The position numbers and the translations under genes are program-made. DNA of 64,000 nucleotides from Olsenella intestinalis (lineage in GTDB: Bacteria > Actinomycetota > Coriobacteriia > Coriobacteriales > Atopobiaceae), in NCBI RefSeq assembly GCF_023276655.1, contig NZ_JALGRK010000002.1, positions 248,001-312,000 of the forward strand. Reading direction: 5' to 3'. The stretch's first letter is position 1, and each line of letters starts with the position of its first letter. Under the pieces are notes generated by a model that saw only the letters and a list, made by a program, of their open reading frames with translations, was not told the DNA's origin and searched no databases. Shown here piece by piece: positions 24,714 to 34,492 of this stretch.

Positions 24714-25220
24714 ATGGCTGACCAGACGCTCGGACCCGACGCCTCTCGCCCCGCGAAGCGCGTGGCAGACTCGCGCACCATCGTGACGCGCAACGTCACC
24801 GAAAGCGACATGAACGGCCAGGGCCGCCTCTTCGGCGGACGCCTCATGGAGTGGATCGACGAGGCCGCCGGCATCGCCGCGCGCCGCCACTGCGGCGGCA
24901 ACGTCACCACCGCCGCCGTCGACCAGCTCGTCTTTCACCGGCCGGCCTTCAGAAACGACGTCGTCGTCATCGTCGCAAGCGTCACGCACGTGGGCCGTAC
25001 CTCCGTCGAGGTGCGCGTCGACTCCTACGTCGAGGACATCGCAACCTCCCGCCGCGAGCTCCTGAACCGCGCCTACCTCACCGAGGTCTATGTCGGCGAA
25101 GCCGGCCGCCCCACTCCCGTGCCCTTCTCGCTCACGTTCTCCAACGACGCCGAGCAGGACGAGTGGCGCGCGGCCGAGCAGCGCCGCCGCCGTCGCGCGC
25201 AGGACCGCGACGAGGCATAG
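24714..25220 (+). CDS. Acyl-CoA thioesterase, hotdog fold
   Basis: 168-aa cytosolic thioesterase of the YciA/acyl-CoA hydrolase type. The segment MNGQGRLFGGRLMEWIDEAA contains the conserved catalytic-site Asn and Asp/Glu of this family, followed by AAVDQLVFHRPAF and the VTHVGRTSVEVRVDSYVED beta strands. The C-terminus is a charged tail rich in Arg, as in many members. It likely hydrolyses medium or branched acyl-CoA. A GGAAGG ribosome site precedes the ATG, and a TATAGT hexamer at 24674 may be the -10. Transcribed alone on the plus strand. Confidence 0.87.
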   Translation: MADQTLGPDASRPAKRVADSRTIVTRNVTESDMNGQGRLFGGRLMEWIDEAAGIAARRHCGGNVTTAAVDQLVFHRPAFRNDVVVIVASVTHVGRTSVEVRVDSYVEDIATSRRELLNRAYLTEVYVGEAGRPTPVPFSLTFSNDAEQDEWRAAEQRRRRRAQDRDEA

Positions 25221-25269
25221 GGCCGCAAAGCCGCCCGCGTGCGCAAGGGACCCCACTGCCGCAGGGCCG

Positions 25270-25443
25270 CTAGGCCCGCTCGGTCCAGGTGTGACCGCAC
25301 TTCCTGCAGTACCAGACCCTGAGCGTCCCGCCCATGCCGTCGGGCATCTCCTTGGTGCAGACCACGTCGTCGCTGCCGCACTGCGGGCAGTCGGGCTGCG
25401 CCAGGTATGCGTCGAGCGCCTCTCCCGAGATCTCCTCAGCCAT
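25270..25443 (-). CDS. 57-aa zinc-ribbon protein
   Basis: A short gene found by reading the minus strand from an ATG preceded by GAGGGGAG. The product begins MAEEISGEALDAYLAQPDC and has two zinc-binding pairs: CPQCG near residue 19 and CRKCG near residue 48, with VWYCRKCGHTW between the second pair and the end. It resembles transcription-factor-S/RPB9-like ribbons in layout, but is too short to assign. Convergent with the thioesterase gene. Function unknown. Confidence 0.7.
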   Translation of the reverse strand: MAEEISGEALDAYLAQPDCPQCGSDDVVCTKEMPDGMGGTLRVWYCRKCGHTWTERA

Positions 25444-25707
25444 CACGCGACTCCCCTCTGCCGTCTGCGCCCTCCGCCTTAAAGCACAAGCTCGCAGTCA
25501 CAATCCGCCGAGACGGCATGTAGTGGTTTGCGAAGATGATACTGCGCCCAGGCGGGCAGACTTCGGCCCAAGGCTGCGTGCGGCCGCCACAGCCGTCGAA
25601 TGGCTCCTCACACTCGCGGGCGGCACGAGGCCCGTTCCACAGCGAAGAAAGAAGGCCGGACGCACGTCGTCGCACGCCCCGCCAACATCCAACCGAGAAT
25701 TCGCTCG
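25444..25707. other. Intergenic stretch without recognisable features
   Basis: Between the small zinc-ribbon gene and the decayed gene at 25708. No family-like translation was found in six frames, and no hairpin with a T tract was seen. Confidence 0.5.
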
Positions 25708-26027
25708 CTACGCGTCCTTGGAGTGATGCTCGCCAATCTGGTAGTCGTCCACGTGCTCGAACATGTAGTGCACCGTGATCTGGTCGTCGACGGCCTTCTT
25801 GTGCGCACGCTGGCGCTTCTCCCCCACGAAGGGCATGCTGATAAGAGCGGGGCGGTCGGCGCCCGCGAACGCCTCGCGGCGAGCCCCGCTGGGTCGTTGA
25901 AGCCGGTCACGTGCGTCTCGACGCCCATCTCGGCGTACGGAGCAAGCGACGCCTCGCTGCAGCCTCAGAAGATGAGGTCCTTCTTGTCGACGAGCGTCAG
26001 CAGCACGCAACCTTCGAATATCGCCAC
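25708..26027 (-). pseudogene. Decayed gene of unknown family
   Basis: On the minus strand a natural-looking protein can be followed only across two lesions. From a possible GTG at 26027 it reads VAIFEGCVLLTLVDKKDLIF, then TGA at 25965-25967. It continues in the same phase as GCSEASLAPYAEMGVETHV, then TGFNDPAG. The plausible frame then changes near 25885 to EAFAGADRPALISMPFVGEK, continuing to a C-terminus HVDDYQIGEHHSKDA at 25708. One stop and one frameshift make it non-functional. I do not recognise the family. It sits beside the large surface-protein gene. Confidence 0.5.
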
Positions 26028-26084
26028 TCTTCGACCGCAGGTGGCAATGATGGATAGATGTTGTTGAAAGCCGTCTCGCAAAGG

Positions 26085-29000
26085 CTAGCGGCGAACGCGA
26101 CGAATTCGCAGGGCAATGGTGGCAGCAAGGGAAGCAACCCCGAGCATGGCGATTGCGGGTGCTACGGACCCAAGGGGGTCACCTGTGGCGGGCGTGAGGG
26201 CCGCACCGGTCTTACGATACCCTGCGGTGGTAGAGCCATCCTCAAGAGTGGCCACGACATCCGGTGGCGCCGGATCCGTTGTCGTCTCATCCGGGGATAG
26301 GGGGTCAGGTGTGGGATCTGGGACGACCTCCCACTGGGCATAGAGGATGTCTCCACCAAGCGAGAGAGTAATCGTGTCGCCAGGCGCATAGGTCTGCCCC
26401 GATCCGTCTGGCTCGGTGTTCCAGCTCGCGAAGACAAATCCCTCACGTGTGAAGACGCACGCTGCTACCGTGACGGACTCGCCCTGTCGTCCAGGACGGG
26501 CGGACATGGATCCGTCGTCGGCGCCGTTGCCATCATAGGCGAGCTCGCCCACGGGGTCCCACTGGGCATAGAGGACGTCTTCTCCGGGGCCCAGGCGGTA
26601 TTCGTCGCCGGGCGCATAAGCATCGCCCGTGCCGTCAGGCTTGGTGTTCCATCCCACAAAGCGGTGGTCTGGCCAGTCGTACCCGCTCTTCTCGACTGTG
26701 GCGACGTCTCCCGTGGCGCCCTCGAAGGTTGGTGTGTCGCCGCTGGCGATCTTGGAATTGGGAAGGTAGGTGAGCGTGTCGGCGCTGACCGTAAAGGGCA
26801 CGAGCGCCGTGAGACCGGTCCAGTTGGTGGCCTCGTCAACGGTGGCGCGCATGACGTAGGAGCCGGGCGTGGTGGGCAGGTCGGGCGACCAGGGGTCTTC
26901 CGCCTGGGCATCGAGCGGACCGACCGGCTGAGGACCCCTTGACTGGGTGTCAAGTGCGCTCGCGTGAGCGAAGGCGAGGTAGGGCTCGCCGAAGCGGGAC
27001 CGTGCGACAGGAGTGGGGACCTCCTGGCCGAGGATCCAGCTCGCGATGGCAGGTGCGACGGTCCACTCGTTAGTCGCGCGGTCGACGATGAGCGTACCGT
27101 CCTGGTAGGTGATGTCGTAGTTTCCGTTGGTGGTGAGGCCCGAGGGGCGAATCTGGTAGGTGCCGGCCGAGCTGCCGCGAAGGTAGGTGCAGGCGAGCGA
27201 AAGCGCGCCGGTGAGGATCGAGGCGTCCTCGCCGGGGGCGAATGAGTCGAAAGTCGCCGTGTAGGTGGGCGCGTCGTCCTGGTAAGTGACGCGGGCATCG
27301 TTGGCGGAGATGCGAAGCGGCCGCGGGGTGATGGCTGCGGTAGTTGCGGGCGGCTGCCCCTCGAGAACGTAATTTGAGGCACTTGCGCCTGCAAGCGAGA
27401 AGCCGTCGAAGCTGACTTGGAGACCCTCGCCAGCCGCTGCGCTTGCAAACGTCGCATTGCCGGAAGCGACGATGAGGTCGTCCGTGGGAAGCGGACCCGA
27501 CTCTGCGACGCCTGGGACCGCCGCAAGTGCAGGGGAACCCAAGGGAATCGCCGCAGCGGTTCCGTCATACACCTTGTCCATCGCGGACATTCCCTCGATC
27601 CGCACGGGTCGTGGGGAGACCGTGAGTGAGACCGCCGGGCTTGTGGTGCCCTCGTAGTCGGAGGTGCCCTCGATACGGGCACGCGCCCAGTACGTGCCTG
27701 CGGACGTGGGTGAATCTGGCGAGTAGGAACCACCCTCGGTGGTGGAGTACTCGACCATGGCGCCCTCGACACCGAAGCCGGCCGTGACGGTCGGAAGGGC
27801 GTGCGCCTCGCCATAGGTCCAGTCGTCGACCGAGACGGTGGCGGCGTTGGAGGCCTTGGTCACGTGCCATTCGTGGGAAAGGCCCTCCGCTGGCAGCGTA
27901 TAGTTGGACGCCGCGATTCCGGCGAGGCCCGTGGCGATGGCCGTGTACGAGCCGGCGTGAATCTCCGAGGTGCCCATGGCGTCGACGGTGACGACGTCAC
28001 CCGCGAGCAGATTGGTTACGGTCGCACCGACATAGGTGCGGGTCTCGCCCGTGTAAGGCAGTCGGTCGGCGTCGGACCAGGAGAGACTGGCCACGCGGCG
28101 CACGACGGAGAGGGTTCCCGCGCGGTATGTCAGGGCGTAGTTTCCGGCCTGGGCGAGGCCGGACGGCCGGATGTAGTAGGTACCCACGGGGCGACCGGGC
28201 TCGTAGGCGTCGCCTGACCCGTCGGGGCGGGTGTTGTAGGTATAAGTGGGAGCGAGGCCCCCGAGGTCGTCCTCGTCGTCACCAACAACGAAGCCCGAGA
28301 AAGAGACGGCTTTGTTGTCCGGGACATCGCCATAGGACACCTGCGCGGGATTAGCCGTAACGGTGAGAGGCGCGGGTGCGATTGCGACCTCGCGGCTGCC
28401 GGTGACGGCGTCGGCATCAGGCTGGTATTCGTCGGTGCCCCTCACGTAGTAGTACACAGTCGTGGTGCCGGCATCCGTGAGCTGGGGAGACGTAGTCTGG
28501 CCCAGGGCCTCGTAATTCTCGGCAGTGAGCGGGACGGTGGCGTAATAGACCCGCGCGCCAGCAGCAGTCGACTCGGGAGGCGAGAGCGTGACCGTGGCTT
28601 GGTGAGGCTGGCCGTCGTAGGTGCCGGAGAAGCCACTGGCCGTGACGAGCAGCGTGGCAGCACTGACGGTGTAGGTGCCCGCGACCACGGTGACGGCGTA
28701 GTTCGCGTTTGGCTCGTAGTCCGCGAGGATCTGATAGGTGCCCGTGGCGTTGGTATCGATCGCGACGCGATCTCCCGTGGCGTTTGCGGTGTAGGGCGCG
28801 ATGATGCCGAGGTGGTCGGCCGCGACGCGGGGCGGCGACACATCGTAGGTGAGGTCGGCGACGTCCTGCCCCATCTTACTTGCCTTGTCGGAAAGCGTAA
28901 TGGTGGTGGGCCTGGGCGCGATGGCGAACTCGAGCGTGACGGGATCGGAGAGGGCGTAGTCCCCCGAGCCCGTGACGGTGACGCGCGCCGTGCCCGCGTC

Positions 29001-32000
29001 GACGTTGCCCTCGTAGGCAAGAGTGTAGTCTGCGTCAGGCGCAAGGGAGGTGCCGTCCCATCCGACGACGGAGGGTGCGGGCTCGTGGGCACTGCCGTCG
29101 TAGGTGAAGGAGGCGTCGAGGGTCGCCGAGAGCTGGTTGGCCTCCCACTGGGCGTACAGGGTTGAGGGGGCGGCGACCGCCACGGCCTCGCCGGGAAGGA
29201 AGGTCGCGCCCGTGCCATCGCGGTTCTCGCTCCAGCCGACGACGTGGTAGCCGACGACCTTGTCACCTGCGACTGTGACAGGCAACGTGACGGAGGCGTT
29301 GGCGCGCGTGGCTTGGAGCGTGGAGGTAAGCTCCTCTCCCCCGGCACCTGGCGGGAAGTTGGAGACGAGCGTGAGGGCGGGTGCACCCTCCTCGGTGTCC
29401 TCGGGGCGAGCGTTCGGCAGAGCCGTGCCGTATACGGCGAACAGGTCGGTATTTGACGTGATCGCAAACGAGGGACCAACGAGCCGGGCGGTGTTGCCTC
29501 GTACGGTGGACCAACCCATGAAGGGCTCGGTCTGGGTGGGGTCCGTGGGTGCGGGCGCGACCGCGACGCGCGCGCCGTAGGTGTAGGTGAAGTCGTCCAT
29601 GCCGGGTATCGCCGAGCCGACGGCCGTGTGGAAGGAGACCTTGCAGGTGCGGCCGCGGACCCACTTGGCATATAGGGTGGTTGTGCCCTGGACCGTGGAG
29701 GAGGCGAAGTTCCAGGGGTCGGTGAGGCCTGGGTCGCGGAACCAGCCGGCGAAGGTGTACTCGAGGCCACCCTCGATGCGGGTGGGATTCGCGGGTCGCG
29801 TGAGGAGCGAGCCGCTCTCGACGTCGGCGTAGGTGAGGCTGGTCGCATCCGGCGAGAGGGTCGCACCCTCGGAAGGCTCGAGGGTGCCGCCGTTAGCATC
29901 GAACGTCACGTCATAGGTCTCGGGCTCCCAGGCGGCGTAGAGGGTGTAGTCGGAGTCGATCATGGTGGAGGAGGAGAGATCGATCGCGAAGGCGTCAGAC
30001 GTCGGGAGCTGCCAGTTGTCCGCCGCGAACGCGTCGGAGTACCAACCCCTGAAGGCGTAGGTCACGCCACCTTGGTTGCGCTTGGTGGAGGCGTCGAAAT
30101 CGGGAGCGTACTTCCGGAGGTACTGGCCGTACTGGATGTCGTAGCCCGCAAGGTGCTCGGCGTCGATTGGGGAACCGGCGCAGTTGCCGAAGCTGAGGTG
30201 ATAGCGGTTGCGGACATGGTAGGTATCGTAGTAGAGCGTGTATGCGTCGCCACCCAGGGTGTAGCCGTACACGTCCTCCTGCCAGTCCGCCGTGCGCCCG
30301 GAGCGGTCGAGAGGCGTGGGCGACCCGTTGGTGATGGCGACCTGACCGGTGCCGCCGCCGGAGCCAATGACCTTGTAGTAGTTAATGCCATGAGTCTGGG
30401 CACGCATGTCGTTAACAGTCTTGTCAAGCTCGAACGTGAATGTGCCAGCCGAGAGGTTGAGCGTCTTGGCCTCTGGCGAAGGCTCTTCTCCGTCAAGGAG
30501 ATCCATGTATCTGTTGGTTACCTTGGCGTACCTGCAGGTTCCCTCCGAAAGGACCATGTTGACCGCAGAGCCGTCGGCGACACCGAGCATGCCGGGGATT
30601 GATTGCGGCCTGTTCCAGTAGGTGTGCGGAGTGGACGTAGACTCGCCCTCGCCGAACGCGCGGGTCTGCAGGTTCCAGTAGATGTAGCGCTCAATTCCGC
30701 GCGAGGGGTCATAGGACTCCTCAAGCTCGCCATACTTTACGAGCTTTGGTCCGAACACGACGGCGCCCCCACGTGTTGTCAGCCTGAGGTTGTAGCGATT
30801 GCGGAACCAGTAGACGTTGACGGACGTGAGGCCATCGCCAGAGATCGTCTGCTCCTCCCATCCCGTGAGGTCGGTTCGCGAGGCAAGCTCCTCGGGGGTG
30901 GCACGGTGGTAGAACGACAACGGGCTCGAGGCGTCCTGCGTGTCGGTGAGCTCGCCAGTCGTACCGGTCTGCTCGACGGCGCTGAGCATGCCGAAGGTTC
31001 CCTCGCCAGGGCCGCCGTCGTCGCCCTCCATGAGGTTGACGATATTGTAGGTGGTATCGGTGCGGGGCAGCCACTTTGCGAAGACGGTGGTGTCGTCAGT
31101 GATGGTGACGTCTGCGTCGATGCGATGCTCGAGTTCGGCGTCCGAGTACCAACCTTCGAGGGTCCAGCCCTGCCTCCAGCCGCGATAGGCGGGATCGAAC
31201 TCATGCGTTTCGGGGTCATAGGAGTCTCCGGCGAGCGTCTCCTCGGTGGGAAGGGACGCAAACGGCAGCGTGCCCAAGCCCGAGCCCGCGTCCCGGACAA
31301 AAAGGTTCTCGATGAGCGGCGAGCCCTCGCCCGTGTCGAGCTTGACCCAAAAGCCGGTGGAAAGCGTCGGATAGAGGTCGAAGTCTGCCGCCAGGTCGTC
31401 TATGGTCGCGTCCGTTGTGTACGTGGCCGAGGGCGTCTCGGCCTCTGGCGTCGCATAGGCCTCCCAGCCGACGAGTTGGGCTTCCACACCTTCCACGAGA
31501 GGAGTGAAGATGCGAGACGCAAGCAAGAGGTCGATCGATCCGGAGGCCAGGCAGACATACGACATGACCTCAGTGAGGGACGAGTCCTCCCTACACTGCT
31601 GGCGCGAGTACTGATGGAAGCGAACGGCATGGCCGTCGACGAAGGAGGCATCGGCAGTGACGTGGTGCAGGCTCTCCGCGTCGGCGGTTGTGCCACCCGA
31701 GAGCGCGGTAATGTCTTCCGGGGTGAGCGTCCGTCCGAGACGGGCGGAGATGTCCGATCCGGCGACCTCCCAATGGGCAAAGGCCTTGCCGGGGCGCGAG
31801 GAGGCAGGCGATTGCGGGGGCTCCAGCACGTCACCGGCGCGCACGACCCTCGTGAGAAGTGTGACGCCCTCGCTCTCGAAGGTGACTTGCACGCGAACCT
31901 CGGCGTCGTCTCCCGTCACCGGGTAGAGCGAGGAGCCCTGGGCCATGGGCGACAGGGAGCCTGTGTCGGAGTCGGACTGGGTGGCAGGCTCCTCTCCCCC

Positions 32001-32138
32001 GCCTGCGCTTGCGTCAAGCGACGGAGGCTGGGCGTCTGGGATGGACCATGCGGGCGTTGGGACGAGGCTCACCGCGAGGGCGAGCGAGGTCACGGCGCAG
32101 AGGATGCGCGTCAGGACGTTGTCTCGACCTGGCCTCAT
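26085..32138 (-). CDS. 2,017-aa secreted surface protein with InlB-type and MBG repeats and a sortase-like C-terminus
   Basis: Signal peptide at about 8-32 (LTRILCAVTSLALAVSLVPT). The body holds InlB-type (Listeria-Bacteroides) repeats ending in GW..., LYAKWV or LYAQW (about 230-1010 and again near the C-terminus). A run of MBG-type beta domains with YDG/YGD motifs lies between (about 1030-1800), for example SGTYDGQPHQ and DKVYDGTAAA. The C-terminus has TPATGD, a hydrophobic helix and RIRRVRR, close to an LPxTG cell-wall sorting signal with Thr for Leu. A GGGAGAG ribosome site precedes the ATG. Probably a wall-linked adhesin or binding protein (inference). Much of the DNA is modestly lower in GC than flanking housekeeping genes. 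Confidence 0.85.
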   Translation of the reverse strand: MRPGRDNVLTRILCAVTSLALAVSLVPTPAWSIPDAQPPSLDASAGGGEEPATQSDSDTGSLSPMAQGSSLYPVTGDDAEVRVQVTFESEGVTLLTRVVRAGDVLEPPQSPASSRPGKAFAHWEVAGSDISARLGRTLTPEDITALSGGTTADAESLHHVTADASFVDGHAVRFHQYSRQQCREDSSLTEVMSYVCLASGSIDLLLASRIFTPLVEGVEAQLVGWEAYATPEAETPSATYTTDATIDDLAADFDLYPTLSTGFWVKLDTGEGSPLIENLFVRDAGSGLGTLPFASLPTEETLAGDSYDPETHEFDPAYRGWRQGWTLEGWYSDAELEHRIDADVTITDDTTVFAKWLPRTDTTYNIVNLMEGDDGGPGEGTFGMLSAVEQTGTTGELTDTQDASSPLSFYHRATPEELASRTDLTGWEEQTISGDGLTSVNVYWFRNRYNLRLTTRGGAVVFGPKLVKYGELEESYDPSRGIERYIYWNLQTRAFGEGESTSTPHTYWNRPQSIPGMLGVADGSAVNMVLSEGTCRYAKVTNRYMDLLDGEEPSPEAKTLNLSAGTFTFELDKTVNDMRAQTHGINYYKVIGSGGGTGQVAITNGSPTPLDRSGRTADWQEDVYGYTLGGDAYTLYYDTYHVRNRYHLSFGNCAGSPIDAEHLAGYDIQYGQYLRKYAPDFDASTKRNQGGVTYAFRGWYSDAFAADNWQLPTSDAFAIDLSSSTMIDSDYTLYAAWEPETYDVTFDANGGTLEPSEGATLSPDATSLTYADVESGSLLTRPANPTRIEGGLEYTFAGWFRDPGLTDPWNFASSTVQGTTTLYAKWVRGRTCKVSFHTAVGSAIPGMDDFTYTYGARVAVAPAPTDPTQTEPFMGWSTVRGNTARLVGPSFAITSNTDLFAVYGTALPNARPEDTEEGAPALTLVSNFPPGAGGEELTSTLQATRANASVTLPVTVAGDKVVGYHVVGWSENRDGTGATFLPGEAVAVAAPSTLYAQWEANQLSATLDASFTYDGSAHEPAPSVVGWDGTSLAPDADYTLAYEGNVDAGTARVTVTGSGDYALSDPVTLEFAIAPRPTTITLSDKASKMGQDVADLTYDVSPPRVAADHLGIIAPYTANATGDRVAIDTNATGTYQILADYEPNANYAVTVVAGTYTVSAATLLVTASGFSGTYDGQPHQATVTLSPPESTAAGARVYYATVPLTAENYEALGQTTSPQLTDAGTTTVYYYVRGTDEYQPDADAVTGSREVAIAPAPLTVTANPAQVSYGDVPDNKAVSFSGFVVGDDEDDLGGLAPTYTYNTRPDGSGDAYEPGRPVGTYYIRPSGLAQAGNYALTYRAGTLSVVRRVASLSWSDADRLPYTGETRTYVGATVTNLLAGDVVTVDAMGTSEIHAGSYTAIATGLAGIAASNYTLPAEGLSHEWHVTKASNAATVSVDDWTYGEAHALPTVTAGFGVEGAMVEYSTTEGGSYSPDSPTSAGTYWARARIEGTSDYEGTTSPAVSLTVSPRPVRIEGMSAMDKVYDGTAAAIPLGSPALAAVPGVAESGPLPTDDLIVASGNATFASAAAGEGLQVSFDGFSLAGASASNYVLEGQPPATTAAITPRPLRISANDARVTYQDDAPTYTATFDSFAPGEDASILTGALSLACTYLRGSSAGTYQIRPSGLTTNGNYDITYQDGTLIVDRATNEWTVAPAIASWILGQEVPTPVARSRFGEPYLAFAHASALDTQSRGPQPVGPLDAQAEDPWSPDLPTTPGSYVMRATVDEATNWTGLTALVPFTVSADTLTYLPNSKIASGDTPTFEGATGDVATVEKSGYDWPDHRFVGWNTKPDGTGDAYAPGDEYRLGPGEDVLYAQWDPVGELAYDGNGADDGSMSARPGRQGESVTVAACVFTREGFVFASWNTEPDGSGQTYAPGDTITLSLGGDILYAQWEVVPDPTPDPLSPDETTTDPAPPDVVATLEDGSTTAGYRKTGAALTPATGDPLGSVAPAIAMLGVASLAATIALRIRRVRR

Positions 32139-32206
32139 GCTGCACTCTCCCGTCGACGGCGCTGGGTGCGCGGTGCGATGGCCCGCGGCGCGCTTGAATG
32201 CCGATA

Positions 32207-32235
32207 GATATGCCTAGTGTATTCCAGTAGGTCAA
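32207..32235 (-). promoter_or_regulatory. Promoter of the 2,017-aa surface protein
   Basis: On the minus strand TTGACC (32230-32235) and CATATC (32207-32212) are 17 bp apart, about 70 bp upstream of the ATG; good SigA-type spacing and near-consensus -35. Confidence 0.5.
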
Positions 32236-32491
32236 GTGGATGAGACGGTGCATCGGCTGACATGCAGAAACGCGCTCCAGGCGACAGCATTTGAGGCTGC
32301 TCTTACGAAAACTCGTCTGCTCGCTAGGCAGTGCGCAGTCAATTGCCGTCTCGCGATCACCAATGACGATGCCGTCACCAGACTGATGCGATATTAGGCA
32401 TTGAGATGCAGCTTGCATAGAATCGGCGTACAGGTGAATCTAAACAACCTACAAAATGTCACCCACTGTCACCCAAAGGCCGATTTTGTAT
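32236..32491. other. AT-richer intergenic region upstream of the surface-protein gene
   Basis: About 250 bp between the surface-protein promoter and the tRNA terminator. No gene-like frame was seen. A short direct repeat TGTCACCCACTGTCACCC lies at about 32457-32474. Confidence 0.45.
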
Positions 32492-32525
32492 AAAAAAGAG
32501 GCCAGAGGATTTACCCTCTGACCTC
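32492..32525 (-). terminator. Terminator after tRNA-Pro
   Basis: An 11-bp stem with one G-T pair (GAGGTCAGAGG / CCTCTGGCCTC) is followed by TTTTTT, just downstream of the tRNA on the minus strand. Confidence 0.9.
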
Positions 32526-32534
32526 GTGTTTTTC

Positions 32535-32611
<77 letters not shown>

Positions 32612-32720
32612 AAGATGTCAGGCTTGCGCCTGCGGTTGAATACATTAACACCCGACCCCGCCACAGGCAAGGAGAAATTTGCGCCATTTTGAAAGTTTGT
32701 GGTTTGGGCAGGTTAGGAGC

Positions 32721-33098
32721 CTAGCAGTTCTTGGTTGCGACCACATTTACGCCCGTGCCGCACACGTTGGGCACAATCACGTCTCCGATGCGCACGGGGG
32801 CCTCCACAGAAACCACGCGAAGCGCATCGATCACGCCTCGGACGCAATCGCGCGGGACGTCTTCGGCGGTCTTTACCGAGACCATCGAGCAGGTGGCCGA
32901 GCCGTGCACGGGCACGACCGAGGTGACCGTGCGCGTGGGGTTGGTGACCTCCTTGCGGGCGTACTCATCTCCCCTGGGGCAGGTGTTGCCCGTGACCGAG
33001 GTCACCTCGCCGTCCTCGAGCGTGACCGTGATGGCGCAGCCCTTGGGGCAGCGGATGCAGGTGAGCGTGCGGACGTCGGCCGCGGTGTCGTGCGCCAT
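32721..33098 (-). CDS. DUF1667 iron-sulfur/zinc protein of the anaerobic glycerol-3-phosphate dehydrogenase module
   Basis: 125 aa with an N-terminal cysteine cluster Cys14-x2-Cys17-x3-Cys21 and Cys40 (CIRCPKGC ... NTCPRGDEYA). This probably binds one Fe-S cluster and carries electrons, as expected for a third subunit. The EVTNPTRTVTSVVPV segment is the DUF1667 hallmark. It starts 2 nt after the second oxidoreductase stop, the third gene in the fixed order seen in many Gram-positive anaerobes. Its precise electron acceptor is unknown. Confidence 0.85.
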   Translation of the reverse strand: MAHDTAADVRTLTCIRCPKGCAITVTLEDGEVTSVTGNTCPRGDEYARKEVTNPTRTVTSVVPVHGSATCSMVSVKTAEDVPRDCVRGVIDALRVVSVEAPVRIGDVIVPNVCGTGVNVVATKNC

Positions 33099-33100
33099 GA

Positions 33101-34492
33101 CTACTCCTCCTCGAGAAGGACGCGGATCTTCTCGCCCGGGCGGGCGCCCTCGAGCTGCTTGGACACGAGAATGACCTCTTGCATCTCGCCGGGCGCGAGC
33201 ATGGGGCGCAGCTTGTGGTAGATGCGCCTCTCCCCCACGTAGACCGAGACGTGGCGGTTCTCGAAGACGCCCGAGACGCGGAAGCGGACCTTGAGGGAGC
33301 GTCCCATGCGCGTAGGCGCGACCGTGGTGGGCACGGTGTAGCGGACGCCGTTCGCGCACTCGATTGGGAGCTCGAGGTCGGGCGTGGCAGGCGTTGCGGC
33401 AGGCGGATTGGCGTTGGCGTCGCGGAGTGCCTGGGCGTGGGCGGCGGCGCTCGCGCCGGCGTGGGCGGCCTCCTCGCTCACGTAGTCGACGAGGTCGTGG
33501 ACGTGGAGGACGTTGCCGCAGGCGAAGACGCCGGGCACGCTGGTCTGGAGGCTCTCGTTGACGAGCGGGCCGCGCGTGGTCGGGCTGATGCTCACGCCGG
33601 CGGCACTGGAGAGCTCGTTCTCGGGAAGAAGGCCGACGGAGAGCAGCAGCGTGTCGCACTCGATCCGGCGCTCGGTCCCGGGGATGGGACGTAGGCTCTT
33701 CTCGTCCACCTGGGCGATCGTGACGGCCTCGACGCGGCGCTCGCCCTCGACGTTGACGACGGTGTGTGAGAGGAGCAGCGGTATGTCGAAGTCGTCAAGA
33801 CACTGGACGATGTTGCGCTTGAGGCCGCCCGAGTAGGGCATGACCTCGGCGACGCAGGCGACCGTCGCGCCCTCGAGCGTGAGGCGGCGGGCCATGATGA
33901 GGCCGATGTCGCCGGAGCCGAGGATCACGACGCGGCGGCCCGGGAGCTGACCCTCGATGTTGACGAGGTGCTGGGCGCAGCCGGCCGTGTAGACGCCGGC
34001 GGGGCGCGTGCCGGGGATGTCGAGGGCCCCGCGGGCGCGCTCGCGGCAGCCCATGGCGAGGACGACGGAGGCGGCGCGCAGGTGGAAGACGCCGCGCTCG
34101 GCGTTGACGCAGCAGACGTCGATGGGGTGCGTTGGGTCCGCGGGGGTCGTGGAGTCGGCGGGCGTCGACGGGTTGGAGTCGGCGTCGGTTCGGCGGATGT
34201 CGAGGACGGTGGTCTTGAGGAGGCGCTCGATGTGGCGCTCGTCGGCCTGGGCGATGAAGCGCGCGGCGTACTCGGGGCCGGTGAGCTCCTCCTTGAACGT
34301 GTGGAGGCCGAAGCCGTTGTGGATGCACTGGTTGAGGATGCCGCCGAGGCGGTCGTCTCGCTCGACCATGACGACGGAGTCGCTTCCGGCGTCGCGGGCG
34401 GCGATGGCCGCGGCGAGGCCCGCAGAGCCGCCGCCGACGATGACGACGTCGTAGGTGGCGAGCGCGGTGGACGTGATGGCGGGGCTAGGCAT
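33101..34492 (-). CDS. FAD/NAD(P)-dependent oxidoreductase of the glycerol-3-phosphate dehydrogenase module
   Basis: 463-aa flavoprotein. It has an FAD motif GGGSAG at residues 20-25, [19 protein letters not shown] (typical of this group), a second nucleotide-binding motif [14 protein letters not shown] in the middle, and the FAD-closing segment [20 protein letters not shown]. The C-terminal 100 residues form a small beta domain. It presumably passes electrons between the FAD subunit upstream and NAD or a carrier. The ATG at 34492 has GGAGG 8 nt ahead; an in-frame GTG three codons earlier lacks spacing. It overlaps the upstream gene by 8 nt. Confidence 0.87.
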   Translation of the reverse strand: MPSPAITSTALATYDVVIVGGGSAGLAAAIAARDAGSDSVVMVERDDRLGGILNQCIHNGFGLHTFKEELTGPEYAARFIAQADERHIERLLKTTVLDIRRTDADSNPSTPADSTTPADPTHPIDVCCVNAERGVFHLRAASVVLAMGCRERARGALDIPGTRPAGVYTAGCAQHLVNIEGQLPGRRVVILGSGDIGLIMARRLTLEGATVACVAEVMPYSGGLKRNIVQCLDDFDIPLLLSHTVVNVEGERRVEAVTIAQVDEKSLRPIPGTERRIECDTLLLSVGLLPENELSSAAGVSISPTTRGPLVNESLQTSVPGVFACGNVLHVHDLVDYVSEEAAHAGASAAAHAQALRDANANPPAATPATPDLELPIECANGVRYTVPTTVAPTRMGRSLKVRFRVSGVFENRHVSVYVGERRIYHKLRPMLAPGEMQEVILVSKQLEGARPGEKIRVLLEEE

